NCBI GenBank assembly: GCA_038501785.1
Contig: JBAMJR010000089.1
Location: 3,780,001-3,844,000, forward strand
Length of the DNA: 64,000 nucleotides
Source of the DNA: Myoxocephalus aenaeus
Taxonomy: Eukaryota; Chordata; Actinopteri; Perciformes; Cottidae
Reading direction: 5' to 3'
Within the stretch, counting starts at the first letter, position 1. Each line of letters opens with the position of its first letter. This document shows, one piece after another, positions 25,901 to 37,886 of this stretch. The position numbers were made by a program, and so were the translations under genes. Below the pieces are notes generated by a model, which was not told the origin of the DNA, did not search any database, and worked only from the letters and a program-made list of their open reading frames with translations.

Positions 25901-26743
25901 CTTAGCCTGGATTTCTTCTTCTCTTTTTTTAAGTCACTGATTTTACTATTATGTGATTTTCTTCTTGTCTTAGCAGGTAACCAAAGTGTTGGATCTGTCT
26001 ACAAATGAGAGTGATTTACCAAAGTCAGAACACAATTCAAAAGGAAGTGTGACAGTTAAATTGTCTGTATTGAAGCGCATCATACTGGCCTGGGATTGAA
26101 ATGAGCCATCATCAGGTTCATGCATTATTTTTTTCTGTGTAGTCTATTCTGTAGTGTCCTGTGTTTAAGGACAATGTAATAATATATAGCTAATGCCTAA
26201 TATGGTGTATTATCGAGCCTCAAACGAAGGAGCAACATGCCTGTTGGAGGAATTTGGTAAGGGCTGATTAAAAATGGGGAATACCATGTTCAAGAACAAC
26301 TTTTCTGATTTGGCGCTTAATGTTTTCAGTTCAGTCACTCATTTTGCCACCGGCTTTGTTTCCAATTGCTTTAATCAATTAGGGCAATTTTGTTTTTAAT
26401 GGAAAGGGCTTTTGTACACATTGTTGCATTAGAGCCAAAACACACAATGTGTGCAGAAATTAAAATAAATCCAGATCACATAATTTTTATGGAGAACAAA
26501 AACAACTCGTTGCAATGCTCTGCGCTCATTGAAACCCTGTAATGCATTTGCCGAAGACTTTTCTCTCACACTTTTTCATATAGGCTCTCACTAATGACGA
26601 GATACCTTTTAACTTCTCAGCCAGAGTCACCATCAATAATTGATTCTCATCTGTTTAAAATTTAAAGTGCCACACATTAACGTCCTCCCGCACCTGCTCT
26701 TTCACGCTGTCCATCCTCCGCTAGGCTGCTTTCTACCCTCATG

Positions 26744-26745
<2 letters not shown>

Positions 26746-26807
<62 letters not shown>

Positions 26808-26808
26808 C
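26746..26808. repeat. (TC)n followed by (TG)n
   Basis: About 26 TC units run directly into five TG units. The Ser-Leu and Arg-Glu open frames here are repeat translations. Confidence 0.97.
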
Positions 26809-29646
26809 CTCGCACTATAATAAAGACAATGGCAATGAGTTTTCTTTCACCACTGAACCAGGGATGTTCAATCAAAACAGGGGCAGGGGAGGCGACGGAC
26901 CACATAATGTAAGGCCATCGTCCAGACGCCTCCGATTACGCTTTGGCCTTAATTGGTGGCAGTGGCAAAAACGATGAATTCTTTAACAGTGCCGTGCGGT
27001 TGTGCCTCTCCAAGCGTAACAACGGCCTAAGGAGGACAGCTACTCGGTGCAAATGGAAGCTGACAGAAAATCCACACGGCACGACCAATCTAGGGGAAAA
27101 AGGGCATGACAATGAATAAGGGGGGCCATGCTCTTAAGCAGCTGAGGGTAGCTTGCAGGGAAGATGTGTATAATTAAGCGGTCTGCATCGTGGTTCAGAT
27201 GGCAAAATCCTATTGTCTTGACAGGAGCTTAAGGTTGCCCTTTAGGTTGAGATGCGCGACGGCGTACGGCCTCATTTTTCCTATTTTTTTTCTCCACACT
27301 CCCCCAGACCTCTGCGACCAAATTAATCTGCAGTTTTAAAGCTTGAATAAATCCAGTAAGTTAGAGATCTGCAGATCTTAAGGCTGTCTGTCCCTCCGGC
27401 TTTTCCTTCTTCATTTTTTTATTTTATTATTATTTCTTTAACCCCCCCTCTCCTTTGCCCACAGAGATTGGCTGGCAGCACTCAGTGTTATCTCCAGGGA
27501 GGCGAAGGTTGGGGGAGGGGGTGAAGGCCACAGATTTGTCCTTATCTATTCTGAGCACACCTAAAACAAATTAGACCTGGCTGCCATTGCTTATTTGGCA
27601 CCCGTGCTCTCATTAAGGGGCTGAATCCAAGCTATTTTCCTCAAGGTCCTGCTTCCTACCATTTTGGGCCTTGTCTTTTATCACAATAGCAAAGGTTTCT
27701 AGGCAGCCGTGCCACGTTTTCATCTCACCCATTTCATGTAGTCATATCAACGCTGCACAAAGAGCAGAGGGAGAGAAAGAACATCCCCCTACACCAGGAT
27801 GCTGTTTTCTTGCACAAGACTTGACGCTGGCCTTTGACATTTGTTTATTGAAAGGAGGAATCTGTTCAATTAGATTTTTTTGCCGTTTTCCGGCTTTTTC
27901 TACACCATGTGTATGATACTAATGTTTGGATGTTGTTGTTTCAAGGATTTTGCCTCGTCTTTTAGTAATATGAACGTCAAAAGCAGAGGTGCTGTTTAAG
28001 TCAAACAACCCAGCAAGCGCTTTGAATCTTATGATTTGTGAGTATATCAAACTGTATAGTTAAGGAGGATGGGGTTTGAGACATCTCAAGTATGCATTAT
28101 TGAGTCATTCACAAGCAAAACCTTGAAACAAACCAGATTTATACATGCAGAGGGTACACCTCAAATCCACATGTTAAAAAAAAATTCAAATTCTGGTTGG
28201 ATGTGTTTTTTAGTTTTTCTCATATTTATTAAATGAAATGTCTGACTGCATAACACAGTGAAAAACTAGCCACAAACTGAGATGACTTTTGACAAATATT
28301 GTACTGAACTCCTCTTCTAAAATACCTTTTCTAAATATATGACGCCTAAATTAGCAATGAAGTCATTATGACTCTATGCCATGTATTGTTTTATGTCAGA
28401 ACATTAACATTTACACTAGAGGTCTACTTGTCTCTATTAATAACAAAATCACAGTCACTGTGATAATGTTACTGATTTTTCGGGAAGAGAATAATATGTA
28501 TAATTCCTACTTAAAACTGTTAATGAAGGGAACCCTCTGCTTAACTCATATACAGTTTCCCAGATAAACTGAAACCAAACTGGTTTGGAATGAAACCTGC
28601 CGAAATTAGAATTAACATGTTTCATTAACTTTGACCTAAAGAGCCATCATTAACCTCACTTTGAAGCTGCTTTTAAAGATTATTTTCAAGTAGGGTGTTA
28701 CCATTGAGCAACTTGTTGGATATTGAATACCAAGTACCTGAGTTTGACCCTAAGGTGTCCCAAGATAAATCTCAAGAATCACAAGATAATTAACACAAAA
28801 TGATGATACATATTTCGGTCTATTTTCTTTCACCTCTTAAGGCACAAAACCCGTATCCTTCAAATGAAACAATCCGAGAAGGACAATCAGTTTGGTTCAT
28901 GTCCACACCGAGGCCATGACTATGATGAGGGGCCGGAACTAGATACTGCGTCATTTTAAGAGGTCTCAAGCCCAAAAAGATTAGAACGCACAAACAACAC
29001 ATGTGGATGCCCTCACCATGTGAATTTTAGAGCCACAATGTTAAACATACTTTTGAGCAACACAAGCTGGCAATCTGGCAATCATAACTTTTGCATTTAC
29101 AGAAATTAGGAACTGGCTACAGCCTTTTTTCAAAAGTCTCTCTGCAGAAATCAGTAAAGTTGAGGTAAACAGGTGAGGTAAACAGAGGTGAAGACTCAGC
29201 TTACCCACATATGAGTATTATTGCATTTGAAAGTTAATGAAGGACCTTTGAGCCATAGGAGCTCAAGCTACGCAAAGGTAACTGCTCGGGAAATGTTAGG
29301 TTAGATGAGATTCCTCTGCCAGACTAATCCATCCTGGAGCCTGAGCGCAGCACGGAGAGAGAGAGAGAGAGAAAGAGCAGAATCTGCTGCAGAACAGCAC
29401 AGCAGTGACATAGGGCAATTCTCTAGGGCCTTGCATTAGCGCGCTAAATTAAAGGGGGTATTAGATTAAATTGGCTCTCCGATTTCAGGGGTGTGAGTAA
29501 AATTCTGATTTGCATTTTCCACCGCTGCTTAAGATATAATTAGTTCAGGGTGATTCCCATGTGGAAAACACTGACAGCCAAATCTAACTGGCTGCCAGTA
29601 GCTTATCGTCTCTTCCAAGGCAAAAGGTACACTCTGCTCATGTTTG

Positions 29647-29679
<33 letters not shown>

Positions 29680-32084
29680 TGAAAGAGTGTGTGCATACAA
29701 GTTGCCGTTCACATGTGAATTGGCACGCATGGGCTGTAAATTCTCCTACTAAACTAAGCACCTTTCTCCTCACACTTCAAATGCCACTCAGCTGTGAGCG
29801 ACCATTAGCACCACCACCAAGGTGAAAAATAAGCCCTCCCTGTTAATGTACATATAAAAGTTTGTGGGAGCAAGAGCGCAACTTCACACCTCTAAGATGC
29901 CTTTAAACTCAAACCCATTTCTGCAGCAGAAGGTGTGCCTGTAATTACAGATGCAGAGTCAAAAATAACAATTACTGCTGGAGAAGTCCATAATATGAAT
30001 TACTGAACTCAGTGGAGGAGCTTTTAACAGCAAGTGTGGATTTGTATGAGGGGGTTTTCACACCCTTGATAATTCTAACCGTCTTTTTAAATGGATGTTT
30101 TCAAAAGTGAGTCTACCCATGCATTATGAATGTGAGGCCAGCTTCCTCAACACCTGTTTGGGGGACACCTGTTAGGTGTACTAACAGGTATATGGAGTCA
30201 ACATTAAACAAGCTTCCGATTGCCACTTCTGTGCTTCACACGTCCAACCTGTAACCCATCAGTGACCGCTTTATTTAACCTCCTAAACGCTGGTTTCCCC
30301 GTACTATCGCCTGTTAGAAGTGTAATAGTTTTTCCACACTGGATGAAGGAGGCTCACATATACTTTGTATCATCTTGTTCCAACACACAATTGAAACTAA
30401 ATTGAGTATGACACGATGGTTTTGTGGCTGCACCAAATGGAAATAATCTAGATATTTCGTTGTTTTACACTGCCAAAAATCTCTATGATCAAGTGATTTC
30501 ATTTATATTTTAATGTGAATCCTAAAAGTCCAAATGTTCTGTGTTTTAAAGTGAAATATAGTCACTACTTCAAAAGTCACCTTGTTTCAGGGAGATTCTA
30601 AAATTATTTTTTCTAGATTCTAGTGCACTGATAGGTCTTTTCAAGATACAAAAACTAATTTCTGATTATAGTTTTTTCATGTTTTTACCTACATTTATCT
30701 TGATGGGAACTTTTGAATACTTTGGGATCTTAACTCAAATTAAAAATAAAGCTCTAGGTTTTAACAGTGCTTATCTGCACAGTGTTGTTATACGACTGAC
30801 CCACTGTTTTGGATTAAGGTGGTAACAATCTAACAATCAAACATTATTTACTCCCTCAATTTCTGTTTCAGTTGCTAAGTGGAAAAGCTTTTGATTCTTG
30901 GCACTCCCGTCAAAATCATTCAAAGTTATTAAGATTTTAATCAGGGATATTAGCTGTGGATTCCATGCTGTCAAACTGGGATTGAATTGACAGAAATCCT
31001 CCATTTAGCACTAGATTGTTGGGTACATGAGACATAAATGATGAGAATCCTATGGATACATGATATGTTATGTCGCAGCACTACTGGGCCAAGAACATTT
31101 GCATTCAGATACAATCACAATCTACTTTGAATCCTTCCATCATTTCCTGATCACTAAAAAGCAGCAGGCACAGGTGATATTAACATTATAAAACATTCGA
31201 AAAACATACCTAAATGACCTGAAAGACTTAGCTGTAAGATTGAACACCTGGACAAAAATCTTATCATGGATTCAAAAAGGAATCAGACAATCTGATGACA
31301 CACATTCATAATGAACAAAGGAATCCATACATGGTGTGTTTCCCATGACTAGATGAGGTAATATTTTATGATTTAACCTCTTTTTCCTCTCTATGTAATC
31401 ACTTAATTAATGAGCAAATCATCAGGCCCTCAGGTTACATTTGTTGCTGACTCATCCATACGAGTGCATGTTAAGTCAATGAGCAAGTTCAGACTGTCAG
31501 GGTAACAGGGTGTCAAAACTTAACATTCACATTCTGCCTTTGACAACGAAATGTCAGCGACTAAATCAATCCATCCAAACGAACCTTAAAAACAAAAATG
31601 CCCTCTGAGTGTGTCCTAATGAAGCCTCTTGCCACTTGTCAATTAAGCCAGGGCTTAATGTGTTTTTCAATCTCTACACCCTTCTTGATATGTATCATAC
31701 CCAATATTGATCCATAATTGGCCATAATGACAAAATATAATATAAAATGATTTCCTCTCAACCCTGCTGTATATGCACAATCAATTCATAAAGGATCAGT
31801 GGGAGAGAATCGTTCTGGGTGTCTCACTCCCCTCCCCACACAAAACCTGGGTATGTTTTGAGAAACGCCATCAGCAGTCCTGCCATTACTCTCACCAGCT
31901 CTTGGTGGTCGGAGGCTGAGGCTTTGTGGGATATTGATTCTCCCCATCCAGAGACGGTTTCCATAATTGGTTAAAATGACCGGGTGTAGAGAGGGATGGC
32001 TCTCTGCTGAAAACCATTTCCCAGCCCTGCTTGGAGCTGAGCCAAGCTCGGGGTTGTTCGGATGCGTTCCAGCCCAGCCTGACT

Positions 32085-32151
32085 GGCAGCAATTAGGGGT
32101 GTCTGAGCCAAGCTCAGCTTGCGCTCCACACAAACACCCCTAATTACTGCC
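32085..32151. promoter_or_regulatory. Inverted repeat with ATTA cores near cxxc4 donor
   Basis: Arms 32085-32102 (GGCAGCAATTAGGGGTGT) and 32134-32151 are 18-bp reverse complements with one mismatch. Each arm holds a TAATT/AATTA core of the kind bound by homeodomain factors, and a further CAATTAGG follows at about 32151-32158. The block is about 170 bp inside the last intron of cxxc4. A regulatory role is inference only. Confidence 0.35.
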
Positions 32152-32320
32152 AATTAGGCTAGGCGGGTAGGCAGATTTGAGAAGCCGGGGGGATGTTCAG
32201 GCATGGGTGGGCATGGAAACAATTTTCAAGGGCTTAGAACGTGACTGGATGAAAAGGTTAATGCTTTGGAGTGCAAGGGGATAATAACAAAAGAAGGGGA
32301 AGCAGAGCCCCGGTTCTCAC

Positions 32321-33145
32321 CTCCAGCGACGAGCCTGGCTTCTTCTTCAGCTCCTCGCATTTCCTAAATTTGCAGATCTGGTGGCCCGTTTTGCGGTTCC
32401 GACAACTGCTGCAGACACCACAGTTGATTAGCCGCCTGCAGGGTGCACAGACCCCACACCTTTTCCTTTTCTTCTTCGCTGGGTTTCCACTGGATAGCGA
32501 GGAATTATTCTGTGGGCAGTCTGCCAGATTGGCAATTTGAAACGCACTGTCTGTAACGGCTGCTGAGGCTGCGGGGGAGTGAAGGGCTGTCATGACGATG
32601 ACCCCGGGAGGTAATGAGATGCCCCCTAAAGCCGGGATAGCGGAAAAAGTTCCAACGCGTTCTTGGAGATTCATTATCTCTGCTTCAGCAGCGCCGCATT
32701 TCAGCTTGTTCATGCATTCTCCTGCTAAAGGTCTGCAGTGTTCGGGGGATAAGGTAGAGAGGAAATTATTATTTGCCATTTGCAGCGTCTCTGGCAGCAC
32801 GCCAGGCTTCCCCGGCCTCTGGGAGTCATTTCTATGCATGCTGGTCCTATTAGGGTTTATTGCCGCTGATTTCCTTCCCCAGAGCATGGCGTTATCGCAG
32901 TTCCAAGGGGACATGCCAATTCTGGCACTGGGAAAAATTGGCGTTGTGATGCGGGCAATCTTAGAAGTCTGTGGAAATGCCCCATTGGCTTTATAAAAGT
33001 TTGCAAAAGACCTGTACCTTTCCATTTCTGCGTTATATTCCAAAAGCTGGCTTAATCCACCATCCTGGAGAATATCCTTTTGTAAGAGAGACACATCTGC
33101 ATTCTGTCCGTTTTCAATGCAAAGCACATTGTTTATGTTAGCCAT
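32321..33145 (-). CDS. cxxc4: CXXC finger protein 4 (IDAX), main coding exon
   Basis: Encodes residues 1-275 of a predicted 289-residue protein. The N-terminus has the conserved LLEYNAEMERYRSF (about 35-47) and KIARITTPIFP (62-72). The middle has LSTLSPEHCRPLAGECMNKL (129-148) and GGISLPPGVIVMTALHSP (174-191). A basic cluster, KKKRKR (224-229), precedes the CXXC zinc finger with cysteines 230, 233, 236, 242, 245, 248, 258 and 263. KTGHQI (252-257) is the internal Dishevelled-PDZ binding motif known in IDAX. The family binds unmethylated CpG, inhibits Wnt signalling through Dvl and promotes TET2 turnover. The start is well fixed: GCCATGG is a strong Kozak context, and an in-frame TAA lies upstream in the same exon with no ATG between. 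The frame reads through the donor for 20 codons (to 32258); those are intronic. Confidence 0.96.
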
Positions 33146-33260
33146 GGCTGAAGAATGGTTGTCAATGTTCAGGAGAAGGGAAGTGGGCTCACAGCGGCCT
33201 CTGACGAACTGGAGCTGGTTACGAACAGTGCGTTACCATCCTGGTTTATCTTTTCCAGTG
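33146..33260 (-). other. cxxc4: 5' UTR part of cxxc4 exon 2
   Basis: On the minus strand, a long pyrimidine tract ending TTTTTCGCTTTTAG gives a strong acceptor at 33261-33262. The exon then starts CACTGGAAAAG. An in-frame TAA about 90 bp before the ATG shows this part is untranslated in the cxxc4 frame. It implies at least one upstream non-coding exon. Confidence 0.75.
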
Positions 33261-34043
33261 CTAAAAGCGAAAAACAAACAACAACAGTTACACATAAAAG
33301 AGGCAAATGTTTTCATTCTAATCAAATTTCATTTCTCTGCTTCAACTTTTCCCTGAAGATTAAAGCTGAACATTTGAAGAATCTTCTGGCACATTGTTTA
33401 CGCCCTGCGTTTTCTAATGGAACTATCACAAATAGTCAGAACTGATCTTCATGGTGACAATAACGTGATAGCTGTGACGGACCAACATGCCATTATTATA
33501 ATGGGGATAGAGAATTAGCATGCTTCAAAAAAAAGATGCCACAATTTCAACATTTCTTTTTTTTAGATGTCTTGTCAAAGTATTGTTACATATTTTGAAG
33601 AAAGTCCAATCAGCTACTTCACAGTATGAATAAATACATTTTAATAGATGAGGGTACATTCCATCCAAACATAGAAATTGAATATTCAAAAATATCACTA
33701 TTTTGAAAAGTTAGAGCCCGACCAGGATTCAGATTATGACAGCAGGAGCTACAAACACACATATTTTTTTACCTTAGGCTTGCAATATAAGCTCTTAAAA
33801 ATAATCTGCTTTGGGTGCCCGGAGGAACATTGTTAAATATTTTCACATTTTTCATATAAACCAAATAGTAGAGGTGGACCATCCATGTAAACACGACCCT
33901 GTCCAGCCTCTTAGGAGCACCTGGTATTCATTCATGGCCAGCTCTATTACATTTACTCAATGACAGCACAGATAGCCACTGGTGGATTTACATCCAGATC
34001 ATGGACCAGACCAACTACAGTGTCAGCTGCCTCGGGATGGGAT

Positions 34044-34083
34044 GGGGGGGGGGGGGGGGGGGGGGCTCCATTTCCTCTCTCTT

Positions 34084-34145
<62 letters not shown>

Positions 34146-34146
34146 T
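34044..34146. repeat. Composite G22 / (CT)n / (CG)n tract
   Basis: A run of 22 Gs (34044-34065) is followed by a (CT)n tract of about 50 bp and an alternating CG run (34133-34145). All lie inside cxxc4 intron 1. The three parts are of types that can form quadruplex, triplex and left-handed DNA respectively. Open frames over this block are repeat translations. Confidence 0.95.
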
Positions 34147-35159
34147 GTCTCTCTCCCCACCAGTCTGGATTTGGTTTCCACAGATAAAAGCCCATTAGAC
34201 ACATCTCCCCCTACTTCCATTACCTTTTTCTGGGCTTTCTCTCTTAATTGCCAAAGCTGATCCATTGCTGGAACACTAAAGCATTTCAAATCACTTCCAT
34301 GGTGCTACCCAGCAGCTGTCTAAAAAAAAAAAAAATATATATATAAATATATATATATATACACACACACATGGAACTGTTAGTACTGGGTGGCGTTATA
34401 AAAGTCCTCTGAATACTGAAGTGCATCTTCTTCTGAACATGTCCTAATATTTGCCTTAAAAAAAAAACACTATCTCAGTATTGTCCTAGTGTCTCTGTTA
34501 CGTGAAGCCTTTCACATTAAAATAAAGAATACACTTTCTTGCATGCATAAACTATCCAACATTGTTATTATTTTTACACAAATGTGCCACCAAGAGTCCT
34601 ATCCACCATCCAGTTCCAGGTTCAATGTCAACGTGTCGTCCAAAACAACCTGCAGCCGCCAGTAAACAAAACCCTCCTCGGCTTAATGATCATCCCTCCT
34701 CAGGGTCATTATTACTTAATCAATTCACCCCTGGAGCGAAATACGCAGCCCAAAGGCAATCAAGTCACGGACATTGATTTTCAGCCTGTAAACAAAGTTT
34801 AGAGAGACAGAAATGTTCAATACTTGCTGGAGAGAGACACAGAGAGAGAGAGGAAAGGGAGAGAGGGAGCGAGAGAGAAAGGTGCAGAGTGCGAGGTGAT
34901 TGAAGAAAGAAAAAGTAAAAAAAAAAAAAAAGCCACGTCGAACCATTGTGCCGCTGCTGCACCGCGATGCCATTAATTACACTCGGTCTGGTCTGTGGTA
35001 GACATTCAGATCAAAGGTCATGCACAGATAATCCGAAGAGGGGGAGCGCGGAGCAATAGTGCAAATAAAACCCGATAAAAAATAATCTGACATTGGCTGG
35101 CTCACTTTGCGGCCACACAAGACACGATTCGGGACGGGAAAACGGGGGTAAACGCATGC

Positions 35160-35246
35160 AAGTGGACGGCGAAATATGGACGGACACACACACATACACA
35201 CACAGAGAGAGCGAGAGGGAGGGAGAGAGAGAGAGAGAGAGAGAGC
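35160..35246. repeat. CA-rich then purine (GA)n tract
   Basis: An (AC)n-like stretch passes into GAGAGG-rich and then pure (GA)n sequence. On the cxxc4 strand this is a (TC)n tract starting a few bases after the candidate exon-1 donor. Confidence 0.9.
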
Positions 35247-35251
35247 ATCAC

Positions 35252-35800
35252 CTACCGGGTTCCTGTTGAGATGAGCTCCCAAGATGCTACCAGCCTGCGA
35301 CCGTGTAACGGCACATTACTGCGAAGCGATACGTGGGGGGATAATAATGCAAAGATGCGAGAAGACGCACAGACATAGGCTGCCGGAGGAGAGCGCGGCG
35401 AGTGTGTGTGTGCGCGTGTGTGTGTGTGTGTGTGCGCGCGCGCGTGTGTGTGTGTGCGTTCACAGCGCTCAAAACAAAAGGACCCTTTTTTATCGACTTT
35501 CTTGTCACGTTAAAAAAAAAAAAAAAAAGGTTGGAAAGTGCATAAATAAGCCAAAGGTGTCGTAGAAAAAGACAAGTGGGTTGAAATCGCAGCGGGGTTT
35601 CCTCTCCTCTCGATCCGGGGGCTGTATTGTGTGTCTGCCTGGTCTCGCTGCTCAGTCCGTGTCTCCTGTCGCTGTGTGTGGCTGATTGGTGCTGAGGTGA
35701 GGAAGCAGGGATGTGGACACCTACTGATCATTGGCTGGAAATTACTATAGAAACACTCGGGAGGTGGGAGGGATGGGTGGCTCTGGGCGCCCTGCAGGGA
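35252..35800 (-). promoter_or_regulatory. cxxc4: Likely cxxc4 promoter and first non-coding exon
   Basis: The block is CpG-rich compared with the AT-rich surroundings, especially 35285-35460 and 35585-35660. Two CCAAT boxes face the gene on the minus strand (35734-35730 and 35689-35685), and a TATA-like GATAAAAAGGG lies at about 35496-35484. A transcript starting near 35.46 kb would give an exon of roughly 200 bp ending at the GTAGGT or GTGATG donor. It also holds a (GT)n/(GC)n run (35403-35460). The start site is inferred, not shown. Confidence 0.45.
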
Positions 35801-37002
35801 GAAAAAAATATCTACGGGAAATATCTGCGTCTTGCAACCTTATAGTGGCCTCTTTTCTTTTTTTTTCTTCTTTCACCAAATCTTTTTTTTTAAATATATT
35901 TCTTTCATGACGAGGCGTTTAGAGAGAGGAGGAGGGGGGGTTGTCATTTGTCAGATGCGTCGTTTAATAAGGATTGGGGAAACTTGTCAAATTAATTTGA
36001 ATGGAGCTGAGCTGTGATTAAGATAAAATGCCTCCGCCGGCTTCCCCCCCTTTCCGTCCAGCGACAGCCATAATTACTAAGACCTCCGGGATTCATCACC
36101 ATTATAAATCCCGCCTCCTGGCCACCCATGCCTACAGCTCCCACAGGCTGACAACACGAGCACGCATGGCACATTTATTCCACGAGCCTCCATGATGTGT
36201 GACAATGTGCGTTCATTCATGTTGAAGCCTATAAGCTTTGAGTTGGAAATTAAATGAAATTATTACTGCAAGCAGCGTCCCAGATTATTTCCCCCACATC
36301 AGCATTTATCTATAAACCGAGTTCAGAAAAAAAAGTGAACATGGAACCATCACCTCTGTAATTCTACTCGGAGGCTAATTACTGATTACGAAACAGGTTT
36401 TAGTAAACTACTTTTTACAGCTATATCCAGTGTTGTTATGCTGCAATATTTCTTCATATACTTTTACGTTTTAAAATATAAAGGAGTACAACAAGAAAAT
36501 TAAAAGGTTATAAGGTATGACAAGGTCAAACTCACTTATTAGGAGAAACCTTTTTGCTCTTAAGTTTTTCGAATGCCGGTATTAATGATTAATACATCAT
36601 TTAGTAAGGCTTTATAGAGCCGGTATTAACCTGGATAACATTTTTGCGTTGCTAAAATCCCACTTTATTTGGAAATAATGCAGTTATAAATATTGACAAT
36701 CCATTTATGAATGCTTATAGGTTTCTCACGTTCTCATTGGAAATGAAGTCTGCAGTTAATGAATGTTTTTCAGTCATTATTATAGGATTTTTGTCCATCA
36801 AGTCTGGGTTTAAAGTGTTAACAAGTTAAATGGAATTTTGGACGAGATAGCCGGCAGCAAGAAATACATAGTCAGATGTCTCAACATATTTTTAACAACT
36901 CAAAAGTTATTTATATTAATGGTCTAACACGGATCTATAAATAACTGATTCATTAAAGAGGTTACATCATAAATATCCTCTATAAACATCCATCCCAGCC
37001 TA
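35801..37002. other. Upstream flank of cxxc4, nothing recognised
   Basis: AT-rich unique sequence without exon, RNA gene or recognised repeat. Part may be promoter-proximal regulatory DNA. Confidence 0.45.
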
Positions 37003-37094
37003 TAGTGTTGCCAATTCTTTTCCAATCAAAGTAGTTTGCATCCCCAGCTCCAAAAGTCGCAAAATCTATAAAGTGCCCAAGTTGGCAACAGCTA
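37003..37094. mobile_element. Small element with TGTTGCCAA termini
   Basis: It starts TAGTGTTGCCAA and ends TTGGCAACAGCTA, short inverted ends with imperfect outermost bases. The 92-bp interior has no frame. No target duplication was found, so this is a tentative MITE remnant. Confidence 0.35.
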
Positions 37095-37460
37095 CAGCCC
37101 GTCGCTTTAGGCCTCCCTACAAAGCCCCGCCCCCCAAATGATCAGTAAGTAACGTAAACAACAACGTGACTATTGTAAGTGCTCACAGCTTTCAAGCTAG
37201 CACCTTGTGGAAGACTCTGGTGTCGCTCAATGATCCCACTGGCAGAATGCGTGCAGGTAGACAGACGGTTAGCCGTGCAGTCCTTGCATTCGGGCCAAAT
37301 TAAATGATTGGACGCGCTTATTACAGTCCTGTGATAGTCACAGATATCGGATTTCTTTTTTGGCAGAATGTTTGATTTATTGATTGTTGTTGGGGAATAC
37401 AAATAATGTAAACAAAAAAGGTTTCTAAAATACATCACCTACCCCAACTTGAATCATTTC

Positions 37461-37886
37461 ATATCGTCACCTTCCTAAAATAATGACCCAAGTCATTTTT
37501 TGACAAAAATGATTTTCATGACATCCTCAGTTGAACAGATCATGTGATTCTACCCCTATAGTATAACGGCCTGTCAAGAGTGGGATTCATTTATTTTGCA
37601 TAAGTCAGAAGAAATTTGACTTAGGCAATTTTACAAGCTTTTTAACAATGCATTTTGAAGCTAGCATTTAAGCTAGCAATTTAGTTAGCATTCTTGCGAG
37701 CATTTTTGTCAATGAAAATCTCACTCGAACATAATATTAGTAATCATAACATAATTTGACCGGTATTACAGTATACCTGTTATGCAGAGTCTAGAGGCAG
37801 CTTGTGCACCCCTATTACATTTGGTCAAGTTTTTTGTGTTTCCTGAAAAAATGACTTGGGCCATTATTTTAGGAAGGTGACGATAT
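37461..37886. mobile_element. MITE with 42-bp terminal inverted repeats
   Basis: Left end 37461-37502 and right end 37845-37886 are reverse complements with one mismatch; the core reads GTCACCTTCCTAAAATAATG. The ends are ATAT/ATAT, compatible with a TA or TATA-type target duplication, but the palindromic flank hides the exact edge. The interior repeats GCTAGCA-like motifs and has no protein frame. It is non-autonomous; the superfamily (mariner-like or other TA-targeting) is not settled. Confidence 0.85.

Larger units (their letters stand above)
12446..32320 (-). other. cxxc4: cxxc4 last intron (19.9 kb)
   Basis: The donor (GAG|GTGAGAA at 32321/32320) and acceptor (CATAG|AGG at 12446/12445) are both canonical and phase 0. 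The intron holds dispersed repeats, a LINE tail, a fold-back element and SINE remains, listed separately. It also has long stretches (about 16.2-19.9, 23-26.7 and 27-31.9 kb) with no recognised repeat or gene, where regulatory elements of this developmental gene could lie. The 199-codon open frame at 15278-15877 is judged a chance frame. Confidence 0.9.
33261..35251 (-). other. cxxc4: Probable cxxc4 intron 1
   Basis: It is bounded by the strong acceptor before the main exon and by a candidate donor in the CpG-rich block (CCCG|GTAGGT at 35256/35255, or TAG|GTGATG at 35252/35251). It contains simple-sequence runs, including the composite G/CT/CG tract and A13(TA)n at 34321-34360. No other gene was seen. 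Confidence 0.5.

Noticed and set aside
32258..32320. C-terminal 20 residues of the 295-codon frame as part of CXXC4
   Set aside because: They follow a canonical GTGAG donor and do not match the family's conserved C-terminus, which is found instead at 12401-12445.
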